Shown here one piece after another: positions 6,415-13,182 of a DNA stretch of 19,437 nt. The stretch is from the NCBI GenBank assembly GCA_015492195.1, contig WGFP01000210.1, positions 1-19,437 on the forward strand. Direction: 5' to 3'. Both the position numbers and the translations under genes were made by a program. Each line of letters opens with the position of its first letter. The first letter of the stretch is position 1. Under the pieces are notes generated by a model. It saw nothing but the letters and a program-made list of their open reading frames with translations, was not told the DNA's origin and ran no database searches. This DNA is from Acidiferrobacterales bacterium. GTDB lineage: Bacteria; Pseudomonadota; Gammaproteobacteria; Acidiferrobacterales; Sulfurifustaceae.

Positions 6415-7632
6415 ATGGCAAAGCTGGTAAACCCACACGGCGGCGGTTCTCTCAAACCCCTTCTGCTCGAAGGACAGGCCCAAAGCGAGGAGCTTACGCG
6501 CGCTAAAACGCTGCCACAGGTACGCATCAGCTCACGCGAAGTCGGCGATTTAATCATGCTGGGCATCGGCGGGTTCACCCCGCTTGACGGCTTCATGACA
6601 GAAGCCGACTGGAAAGGGGTGTGCGACGACATGAAGTTGGCCACCGGCCTGTTCTGGCCGATCCCGATCACGCTCTCGACCGACAAGGCCACCGCGGACG
6701 ATATTAAGGAAGGCTCCGACATCGCTTTGGTCGACGGCGAGACCAACGAAATCATGGCAACCATGACGGTCACCGAGAAGTACGCCATCGACAAGGCGCA
6801 TGAGTGCACGACGGTGTACAAAACCACCGATGCGGAACACCCCGGCGTCAAGATGGTCATGGAACAAGGCGAAGTCAACCTGGCCGGGCCGGTGAAGGTG
6901 CTCTCCCAGGGTGAATTTCCGAAAAAATACAGCTCCCTGTTCAAAACCCCGGCGCAAACGCGCAAGCTTTTCGAAGACAAAGGGTGGAGCACGGTGGCGG
7001 CGTTTCAGACCCGCAACCCCATGCACCGCTCACACGAATACCTCGCCAAAATCGCCATTGAAATCTGCGACGGCGTCCTGATCCACTCCCTGCTGGGCAA
7101 ACTCAAACCCGGCGACATTCCCGCCGACGTTCGTTCCAAAGCCATCAGCACCCTGTGTGAACATTATTTTGTCGACAACACCGTGATGCAGGCCGGTTAT
7201 CCGCTCGACATGCGTTACGCGGGCCCCCGGGAGGCGCTGCTGCATGCCCTGTTCCGGCAAAACTACGGCTGTTCCCACTTGATCGTGGGCCGCGACCATG
7301 CCGGGGTTGGCGATTACTACGGGCCGTTCGACGCGCATCATATCTTCGACGAGATCCCGCGGGACGCCCTGGAAACCAAGCCCCTGAAGATCGACTGGAC
7401 CTTCTGGTGCAACAAGTGCGAGGGCATGGCCTCGATGAAGACCTGCCCGCACGGCAAGGAAGACCGGCTGTTGTTGTCCGGTACCAAATTGCGCAAAATG
7501 CTGTCCGAGGGCGAAGAAGTGCCGGACCATTTCAGTCGCCCCGAGGTACTGGCGATCCTGCGCAAGTATTACGCCGGCCTCAAGGCGCACGAGAAAGTCG
7601 AGGTGAAACTGACCGGTCATTCGGCCAAGTAA
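6415..7632 (+). CDS. sat: sulfate adenylyltransferase (ATP sulfurylase, dissimilatory type)
   Basis: This 405-residue homomeric ATP sulfurylase is of the kind used in dissimilatory sulfur metabolism. In sulfur oxidisers it runs towards ATP: APS plus pyrophosphate gives ATP and sulfate. Seen: substrate-binding QTRNPMHRSH at 198-207 with the HxxH pair (204, 207), GRDHAGVGDYYGPFDA at 292-307, and a Cys-rich patch C332, C335, C344 followed by His 346, matching the zinc site of Sat from sulfate reducers and oxidisers. There is no APS kinase domain. The ATG at 6415 has AGGGA about ten bases upstream. It is the first gene of the sat-apr block; the next gene, aprB, starts 165 bases on, past a heptamer hairpin. 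sat adjoining aprMBA is known from Allochromatium (recollection). Confidence 0.96.
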   Translation: MAKLVNPHGGGSLKPLLLEGQAQSEELTRAKTLPQVRISSREVGDLIMLGIGGFTPLDGFMTEADWKGVCDDMKLATGLFWPIPITLSTDKATADDIKEGSDIALVDGETNEIMATMTVTEKYAIDKAHECTTVYKTTDAEHPGVKMVMEQGEVNLAGPVKVLSQGEFPKKYSSLFKTPAQTRKLFEDKGWSTVAAFQTRNPMHRSHEYLAKIAIEICDGVLIHSLLGKLKPGDIPADVRSKAISTLCEHYFVDNTVMQAGYPLDMRYAGPREALLHALFRQNYGCSHLIVGRDHAGVGDYYGPFDAHHIFDEIPRDALETKPLKIDWTFWCNKCEGMASMKTCPHGKEDRLLLSGTKLRKMLSEGEEVPDHFSRPEVLAILRKYYAGLKAHEKVEVKLTGHSAK

Positions 7633-7637
7633 CTTCA

Positions 7638-7714
7638 GTGAAGAGTGAGGAGTGAAGGGTTAGGGGTGTGAAAAGAAAAGCTCACTGGTGATACCCCTCA
7701 CGCCTCACCCCTTA
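7638..7714. repeat. inverted array of 7-bp repeats (hairpin) between sat and aprB
   Basis: From 7638 the sequence reads in heptamers GTGAAGA, GTGAGGA, GTGAAGG, GTTAGGG, GTGTGAA. At 7694-7714 the complementary array runs the other way: CCCCTCA, CGCCTCA, CCCCTTA. The arms can pair imperfectly over about 20 bases with G-U pairs. It lies in the 165-base gap immediately after the sat stop. It has the same architecture as the 3056-3120 element but a different heptamer. It could attenuate or stabilise transcript between sat and the apr genes. Confidence 0.7.
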
Positions 7715-7797
7715 CAAATACAGGTTCTATAATCCACCGCCGGCTAAAGGCAGGGGATAATTTCAGGTTTGTATTATAACGAACAGAAGATTCAGCC

Positions 7798-8265
7798 ATG
7801 CCTACATTCGTACGTACCGACAAATGCGACGGCTGCAAGGGCCAGGACGAAATCGCCTGCATGTACATCTGCCCCCATGACTTGATGCGTCTGGACAGGG
7901 ACGGCTCGGAGACCGGCCATGCCATGAAGGCCTATAACCAGGAACCGGAGCAGTGCTGGGAGTGTTACGCTTGCGTCAAGATCTGCCCGCAGCGGGCCAT
8001 CGAGTGCCGCCACTATGCCGACGTCGTGCCGATGGGTGCCTCGGTACAGCCTCTGCGCAATACCCGGTCTATCACGTGGACCATCAGATTCCGCAACGGC
8101 AACCGAAAACGCTTTGAGTTTCCCGTTCGTACGACCCCGGAAGGCTCCGCCGACCCGCTAGCCGGGCGGACGGAAAACATGGACATCCGTCTGATCGGTG
8201 ATCCGACGGTTATGTATACAAACGACCTGCATTCCTGCGACACGAGTCAGTTCATCGCATGCTGA
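7798..8265 (+). CDS. aprB: adenylylsulfate reductase beta subunit, copy 1 (sulfate-reducer / lineage II-like)
   Basis: This 155-residue electron-transfer subunit of APS reductase carries two [4Fe-4S] clusters. The cluster ligands are Cys 10, 13, 21, 25 (CDGCKGQDEIACMYICP) and Cys 53, 56, 59, 63 (CWECYACVKICP). The long spacing in the first set and the following PHDLMRLDRDGSETGHAMKA are typical of AprB of sulfate reducers and of the second (qmo-linked) type in sulfur oxidisers, as I remember these families. The C-terminal tail after residue 120 contains extra Cys 147 and 155 and looks unlike the usual tail. The Shine-Dalgarno site is weak. Its expected partner aprA is not next to it: aprM and a second aprBA follow, and the matching AprA-type gene starts 4.9 kb downstream. 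Confidence 0.93.
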   Translation: MPTFVRTDKCDGCKGQDEIACMYICPHDLMRLDRDGSETGHAMKAYNQEPEQCWECYACVKICPQRAIECRHYADVVPMGASVQPLRNTRSITWTIRFRNGNRKRFEFPVRTTPEGSADPLAGRTENMDIRLIGDPTVMYTNDLHSCDTSQFIAC

Positions 8266-8317
8266 CCGTCGCCCCAAAATCACATGGACCAATGAATAAT
8301 CCTGAGGAGGCCATTAA

Positions 8318-9112
8318 ATGATCGACATCAATCCTTTTGCCGAACTTTCGGCGTCCATCCCGCCCGTTGCCATGCAGATCTATGCAGTGGTAATGGCCCT
8401 GCTGGTAATTGTCGGTACACTGCTGGACATGGCGCATAAGAAAAGCGCCAAATATTTCTTTGAACACTCTCAGAAAGAAAAAGAGGCTGCCAAGCGGAAC
8501 GTTGGCTTTGGAGAAAAGCTGGTAATCCTGTTCAATACCCTAACCGTGGACGTTTTGACCTCTGGTGAATTCTGCACCTTCAAGCGTAGACTTTCTCATC
8601 TCCTTGGCATGTATGGTTTCGTAATATTCGTGGTAACGTCCGCGATTATGATCTTTGCTTATCCAACCACCGCTACGCCTACGCCCCCAATCCTGCCGCA
8701 GCTGTGGTACTTGGGCGCGCTGATGGTCTGTATCGGCGGTTACTGGTTCTGGTTTTTCATTCGGGTGGACGTCGCCGCCGAGGGTCATCCATGGTACCGC
8801 GTCGTACGCGCAGATATGTTCATTCTCTCGCTTTTGGCAACGTGCACCTTCGCGCTGATCTGGGCCATCCTGCAGGCGAACGGTGTCGCCGGCTGGACCA
8901 CCTTGTTTTTAATTCTATTCATTGTGTCCAGCATCGTGTTGTTCGGCGGAGTGTATTGGTCCAAGTTCGCGCACATGTTTTTCAAGCCGGCGGCGGCTTA
9001 TCAGAAACGCGTTCTCAAAGCGCAAGAGTCGAGGGAAAACCTGCCCGCACCGGCCGACAAACCCAAACAGTTTGGTCTTGGCATAAAGCGCCTGGCGCCC
9101 AAGAACTACTAA
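8318..9112 (+). CDS. aprM: APS reductase membrane anchor AprM
   Basis: This 264-residue protein has five predicted membrane segments (about 17-38, 95-115, 128-150, 166-187, 193-214), a basic/acidic cytoplasmic loop at 40-90 and a charged C-terminal tail. Its position directly before the aprB-aprA pair matches aprM of the aprMBA operons of sulfur-oxidising bacteria, where it is proposed to anchor AprBA and pass electrons to quinone. Histidines at 40, 50, 94, 157 and 219 are present near membrane boundaries; I cannot say that any binds haem. A GAGGAGG ribosome binding site lies just before the ATG. There are 52 bases after aprB copy 1 and 43 before aprB copy 2, so co-transcription with both is likely. 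The assignment rests on topology plus context. Confidence 0.88.
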   Translation: MIDINPFAELSASIPPVAMQIYAVVMALLVIVGTLLDMAHKKSAKYFFEHSQKEKEAAKRNVGFGEKLVILFNTLTVDVLTSGEFCTFKRRLSHLLGMYGFVIFVVTSAIMIFAYPTTATPTPPILPQLWYLGALMVCIGGYWFWFFIRVDVAAEGHPWYRVVRADMFILSLLATCTFALIWAILQANGVAGWTTLFLILFIVSSIVLFGGVYWSKFAHMFFKPAAAYQKRVLKAQESRENLPAPADKPKQFGLGIKRLAPKNY

Positions 9113-9155
9113 CCACACCGAGAACGTACTTTTCGAATTACGGAGAACAAATCAC

Positions 9156-9626
9156 ATGCCTACATTTGTCTATATGACTCGCTGTGACGGTTGCGGACAT
9201 TGTGTCGACATCTGCCCGTCCGACATCATGCACATTGATAAAACCTATCGACGTGCCCTCAACATCGAGCCCAATATGTGCTGGGAGTGCTACTCCTGCG
9301 TTAAGGCCTGTCCGCAGAACGCCATCGACTGCCGCGGGTATGCCGATTTTGCGCCCCTGGGGCACAGCGTTCGCGTGCTCCGGGAAGAAGAGAAAGGCAC
9401 GATCTCATGGAAAATCAAGTTCCGCAACGGTCACGAGAAAAACTTCGTTTCTCCGATCACGACCAAGCCTTGGGGAGAAGCGATTCCCCGACTGGCGGAC
9501 CTGCCGCCTCCTGATGAGGAAGCATTAAACTCCCCGTTGCTCACTTATGAGCCGGAGGCGCTTAAAGTCGATTCCGGACTGCCGACTATCAGCAAAGACC
9601 AATTTAAGCAGGGGGTGTATTACTAA
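9156..9626 (+). CDS. aprB: adenylylsulfate reductase beta subunit, copy 2 (sulfur-oxidiser type, lineage I)
   Basis: This 156-residue two-[4Fe-4S] ferredoxin-like subunit of APS reductase passes electrons from the FAD in AprA towards AprM. The cluster ligands are Cys 10, 13, 16, 20 (compact CxxCxxCxxxCP, unlike copy 1) and Cys 42, 45, 48, 52 (CWECYSCVKACP). A C-terminal tail (about 105-156, ending SKDQFKQGVYY) should wrap around AprA as in known structures. The sequence matches what I recall of AprB of Allochromatium-type sulfur oxidisers. GGAG lies ten bases before the ATG. The stop codon overlaps the start of aprA copy 1 by one base (TAATG), so the pair is translationally coupled and is almost certainly the working AprBA of the aprMBA unit. 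Confidence 0.96.
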   Translation: MPTFVYMTRCDGCGHCVDICPSDIMHIDKTYRRALNIEPNMCWECYSCVKACPQNAIDCRGYADFAPLGHSVRVLREEEKGTISWKIKFRNGHEKNFVSPITTKPWGEAIPRLADLPPPDEEALNSPLLTYEPEALKVDSGLPTISKDQFKQGVYY

Positions 9627-11461
9627 TGGCTAAGTTCAAGACCGTTTTCGAAGATTGCGATATTTTGGTTGTCGGCGGCGGCATGGGCGGCACCGGCGCC
9701 GCTTATGAGGCCAGATACTGGGGACGCGACCTGAAAATCGTCGTCGCGGAAAAGGCCAATATCGATCGCAGTGGCGCCGTCGCTCAGGGACTGTATGCCA
9801 TCAACTGCTACATGGGCATGCGGTGGGATGAGAACCAGCCTGAGGATCATGTCCATTACGCGCGCAACGATCTGATGGGAATGGTGCGCGAAGATCTCGC
9901 TTACGATATGGCCCGCCACGTCGACTCCACGGTACATCTTTTTGAAGATTGGGGTCTGCCTTTGATGCGTGATCCCAAGACCGGCCGCTACCAGCGTGAA
10001 GGCAAGTGGCAGATCATGATCCACGGTGAGAGCTACAAGCCCATCGTGGCGGAAGCCGCGCGCAAATCCGCGGACAAGATCTACAACCGCATTATGGTCA
10101 CCCACCTGCTGATGGACGAAAGCAAACCGAACCGGGTCGGCGGAGCCGTTGGTTTCAACGTGCGCACCGGCAACTTTCACGTTTTTCGGGCCAAGGCGGT
10201 GATCGTCGGCGCCGGCGGCGCTTCGCACATCTACAAGCCCCGCTCGGTCGGTGAAGGCATGGGGCGCACCTGGTATGCGCCGTGGTCCAGCGCCTCGGCC
10301 TACGCCCTGCCGATTCTGGCCGGCGCCAAGATGACCCAGATGGAAAACCGCATCGTCTTGTGCCGGTTCAAGGACGGTTACGGTCCGGTCGGTGCCTACT
10401 TCCTGCACCTCAAGACCTACACCCAAAACGCCTACGGCGAGGAATACGAGTCCAAATGGTATGACCAAACCAAGGAATTGGTCGGGGAATATATAGACCA
10501 TCACCCGACCCCCACCTGTCTGCGTAACCACGCCTTCTTGCAGGAAATGGCGGCCGGCCGCGGTCCGATCCACATGGTGACCACGGAAGCCTTCCAGGAT
10601 CCCCATAAAGAGACCGTGGGCTGGGAGAACTTCCTCGGCATGACCGTCGGACAGGCCGTGGTCTGGGCGTCCCAGGACATTGATCCCAAGTACACCAATC
10701 CGGAACTGACCACCTCCGAGCCCTACGTGATGGGATCCCATGCCACGTGCTCCGGCGCCTGGGCCAGCGGACCGGAGGACATTTCGCCCGACGAATATCA
10801 GTGGGGCTATAACCGGATGATGACGGTGGACGGGCTGTTCGGCGCCGGCGACGCCTTGGGCGGCACCGCGCACGCCTTCTCGTCGGGTTCCTTCACGGAA
10901 GGCCGCTTGGCCGCCAAGGCCGCGGTCAAGTACGTCCGAGACCTGAAAAACGAGCAGATCAAAGTTTCCGAAGGGCAGTACGAAAACCTCAAGAAGGAAA
11001 TCTACAAGCCTTTGGAGAATTACCAGGTGGGTCGCAACGAGATCGTCGCCGGCACCGTGTCGCCCAGCTACCTTCTGCCGATCCACGGCCTGCAGCGTCT
11101 GGAGAAAATCATGGACGAATACGTTGGCGGAATTACCGTCAACTACATGACCAACGAGCCGTTGCTTAAAATCGGTCTGGAAAAACTGAAAATTCTGCAA
11201 GAAGATCTGGAGCATATCGGCGCCGAGGACCTCCACCAGCTGCAACGCGCGTGGGAGCTGAAACACCGCGCGATAGCCTCGGAGTGCGTGACGCAACACA
11301 CCCTGTTCCGCAAGGAGACCCGTTGGCCGGGTTATTACTACAGGGGCGACTTCATGAAATTGGACGATGAAAACTGGCATGTGCTGACCGTGTCCCGCCG
11401 CGACCCCGAAACCGGCGAGTGGACACTGGAAAAAGCCCCCGTTTATCACATCGTCGATTAG
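9626..11461 (+). CDS. aprA: adenylylsulfate reductase alpha subunit, copy 1 (sulfur-oxidiser type, lineage I)
   Basis: This 611-residue FAD enzyme oxidises sulfite with AMP to APS in the cytoplasm. Seen: the dinucleotide-binding VVGGGMGGTGAA (15-26), RSGAVAQGLYAIN (48-60), HGESYKPIVAEAA (133-145), RPRSVGEG-equivalent KPRSVGEGMGRTWY (204-217), CRFKDGYGPVGAYF (246-259), TCLRNH (297-302) and YVMGSHATC (367-375). Asn 60, Trp 216, Arg 247 and His 372 sit at positions equivalent to the active-site residues described for Archaeoglobus AprA. The pattern (PRSVGEGMGRTWYAPW, LHLKTYTQN) agrees with the AprA of Allochromatium-type sulfur oxidisers. It is coupled to aprB copy 2 by TAATG and followed 9 bases later by a strong terminator. 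Confidence 0.97.
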   Translation: MAKFKTVFEDCDILVVGGGMGGTGAAYEARYWGRDLKIVVAEKANIDRSGAVAQGLYAINCYMGMRWDENQPEDHVHYARNDLMGMVREDLAYDMARHVDSTVHLFEDWGLPLMRDPKTGRYQREGKWQIMIHGESYKPIVAEAARKSADKIYNRIMVTHLLMDESKPNRVGGAVGFNVRTGNFHVFRAKAVIVGAGGASHIYKPRSVGEGMGRTWYAPWSSASAYALPILAGAKMTQMENRIVLCRFKDGYGPVGAYFLHLKTYTQNAYGEEYESKWYDQTKELVGEYIDHHPTPTCLRNHAFLQEMAAGRGPIHMVTTEAFQDPHKETVGWENFLGMTVGQAVVWASQDIDPKYTNPELTTSEPYVMGSHATCSGAWASGPEDISPDEYQWGYNRMMTVDGLFGAGDALGGTAHAFSSGSFTEGRLAAKAAVKYVRDLKNEQIKVSEGQYENLKKEIYKPLENYQVGRNEIVAGTVSPSYLLPIHGLQRLEKIMDEYVGGITVNYMTNEPLLKIGLEKLKILQEDLEHIGAEDLHQLQRAWELKHRAIASECVTQHTLFRKETRWPGYYYRGDFMKLDDENWHVLTVSRRDPETGEWTLEKAPVYHIVD

Positions 11462-11470
11462 TCGAAACCG

Positions 11471-11504
11471 GCAGGGCGGGGGTCCTTCCCGCCCTGCTGT
11501 TTTT
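11471..11504 (+). terminator. strong intrinsic terminator after aprA copy 1
   Basis: GCAGGGCGGG (11471-11480) and CCCGCCCTGC (11488-11497) form a perfect 10-bp GC-rich stem with a 7-base loop, followed by TGTTTTT (11498-11504). It begins 9 bases after the aprA stop, so it should end the transcript carrying aprB, aprM, aprB and aprA, and leave the TPR gene and aprA copy 2 dependent on read-through or a promoter in 11505-11573. Confidence 0.92.
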
Positions 11505-11573
11505 ACAAATCCTTTCTCAGGTTATCGCGGTCCCTGCCATTGAGTACCCGGCAGGTTCCGCGGTGACTGCATC

Positions 11574-13178
11574 ATGCACATGACGGGCAACAAAACAAAG
11601 GCGAGTAACGTGACAGCCGCGCACATTGCAGCCGCCGACCCATTTTCGGAGGATGCAACCCAATGGAAACCCGAACAGGTGGCCGAGCTCGATGCGGCAC
11701 GGAAAAACCTGGGAGCGGAAGTTTCAGAACTTGCGCCGTTGCTCACCTGCATCCACAAAAAAAAGGCATCGCCCCAGCAGGCGCCGGACCTGTTGGCCAA
11801 TGCCTACGCGCGGGTGAAAAAACTGCGCGAGACCCAATCCGAGCTGCCGGACATGGCCGGCGGGGACCCGGAACTGACCACACTGATTAACCGGGCAGGC
11901 AACGCCTTGCACGCGGGCGCGGAATTTTCCCTCGATGACGCCGCCCAAGCCTATGAAAAGGCATACCGTCGCTGTGCCGAAATCAAGGCAAGTCCCGACT
12001 GCGCCGCCGCGCTGCGCGCGGCGCAAGGCCGGGTTGCCGCCGCCCAACAGGACTATCGGACTGCTGCCGGCCTGTACGCGGAAGCCGCGTCAACACCGGG
12101 GTTAAACGTGCCGATGCAATGGCAATATCAAAACGAACGGGCGGCGGCACTTGCGGAACTCGGCCATGCATTCCACGATAACGCGGCTCTCGAACAGGCG
12201 ATCGAACTCTATGAAAACAAGGTTCTGCCCCTGGCCCCCATCGCGGAACGGCCCGATGACTGGGCCGCCACCCAGAATAATTTCGGCATTGCGTTGGGAA
12301 TCTTGGGGCAGCGCCATCGCGGTACCTGGTTGCTGGAACGGGCGATCGCGGCCTTTGAAAGCGCTTTGTCAAAACGGCCCCGTGACCGCGCGCCGCAACA
12401 GTGGGCCGCCACGCAAAACAATCTGGGAAATTCCCTTGGGATTCTCGCCCAACGGCACAACGACATTGAGATGCTGGAAAAATCGCTTCAGGCGTTCGAA
12501 CGGGCCCTGGAGGAACGCACCGAGGAACGGGCGGCAATGGATTGGGCCACGACGCAGAATAATCTCGGCGCCGTGCTGCAAACCCTCGGACAGCGCAAGA
12601 AGGATACCAAGTTGCTGAAGCGTTCGGTGGAAGCCTACAAAAGCGTGCTGCGGGTCTGGACCCGGGATCGGGTGCCGCTGCACTGGGCCGCGACCTTCGA
12701 CAATCTGGGCACGGCGCTGCGTTTACTGGGGGAACACCGCAAAGGCCCCAGGACCCTGGAGCAATCCATCGCCGCCTACAACAACGCCTTGGCGGAGCGA
12801 ACCCGGGAACGGGTTCCACAAGAATGGGCGAAAACCCAGAACAACCTCGGCGCTGCGCTGCAAAAGCTGGCGGAACGCATTGATGACCCGCGGCTGCTGG
12901 AGAAATCGGTCGCGGCTTATGAAAACGCGCTCAAGGAATGGACCCGCGAACGGATGCCCATGGCCTGGGCCATGACCATGGCCAACCTGGGTGTCGCGCA
13001 AAGAACCCTGGCGGAAGCGACAAAGGACGCCTCCATCGCCCAGTCGGCGGTGGAGACACTGGTTACGGCCGTGGGCGCTTTCCGCAACGCCAGCCATGCC
13101 CAGTATACCGAACTCGGGGAAGAACAACTGGCCAAGGCGCGGAAGCTGGCAGCGGAACTTAACAATCCACAAAGTTAG
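11574..13178 (+). CDS. TPR-repeat protein with seven 47-residue repeats
   Basis: This 534-residue soluble protein has no signal peptide. Residues 183-511 are seven repeats of exactly 47 residues, each marked by a Trp (183, 230, 277, 324, 371, 418, 465) in the pattern WAxTQNNLGxALxxLGxR, then LLExSxxAYxxAL and TRxRxP. This is a tetratricopeptide-like solenoid, generally a protein-protein scaffold. The N-terminal 180 residues are helical and contain Cys 59, 134 and 143. Start choice is open: ATG at 11574 or 11580 have no good ribosome site, while GTG at 11610 is in frame with AAAGGCGAG just upstream and would drop 12 residues. It lies between the two aprA genes, after a terminator, and its stop is only 4 bases before aprA copy 2, implying coupled expression. 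A role in assembly or partner binding of that AprA is a guess. Confidence 0.85.
   Translation: MHMTGNKTKASNVTAAHIAAADPFSEDATQWKPEQVAELDAARKNLGAEVSELAPLLTCIHKKKASPQQAPDLLANAYARVKKLRETQSELPDMAGGDPELTTLINRAGNALHAGAEFSLDDAAQAYEKAYRRCAEIKASPDCAAALRAAQGRVAAAQQDYRTAAGLYAEAASTPGLNVPMQWQYQNERAAALAELGHAFHDNAALEQAIELYENKVLPLAPIAERPDDWAATQNNFGIALGILGQRHRGTWLLERAIAAFESALSKRPRDRAPQQWAATQNNLGNSLGILAQRHNDIEMLEKSLQAFERALEERTEERAAMDWATTQNNLGAVLQTLGQRKKDTKLLKRSVEAYKSVLRVWTRDRVPLHWAATFDNLGTALRLLGEHRKGPRTLEQSIAAYNNALAERTRERVPQEWAKTQNNLGAALQKLAERIDDPRLLEKSVAAYENALKEWTRERMPMAWAMTMANLGVAQRTLAEATKDASIAQSAVETLVTAVGAFRNASHAQYTELGEEQLAKARKLAAELNNPQS
12120..13106 (+). repeat. seven in-frame 141-bp coding repeats (47-residue TPR-like units)
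   Basis: The repeat units are counted from Trp codon to Trp codon and have identical length with no gaps. The middle copies share TQNNLG at the protein level but have drifted at the DNA level, so they look like an old internal duplication kept at fixed length by the solenoid fold. The first and last units are the most degenerate. Confidence 0.8.
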
Positions 13179-13182
13179 AATC

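Noticed and set aside
7728..7733. TATAAT upstream of aprB copy 1 as a promoter
   Set aside because: No -35 element is seen 16-18 bases upstream, where the heptamer repeat lies, so I do not list it.
9623..11449. A 608-codon open frame on the minus strand opposite aprA copy 1
   Set aside because: It mirrors the strong aprA frame and arises from its GC-rich codon pattern; the product is low in recognisable motifs and rich in Gly/Val/His/Ala, as antisense shadows usually are.
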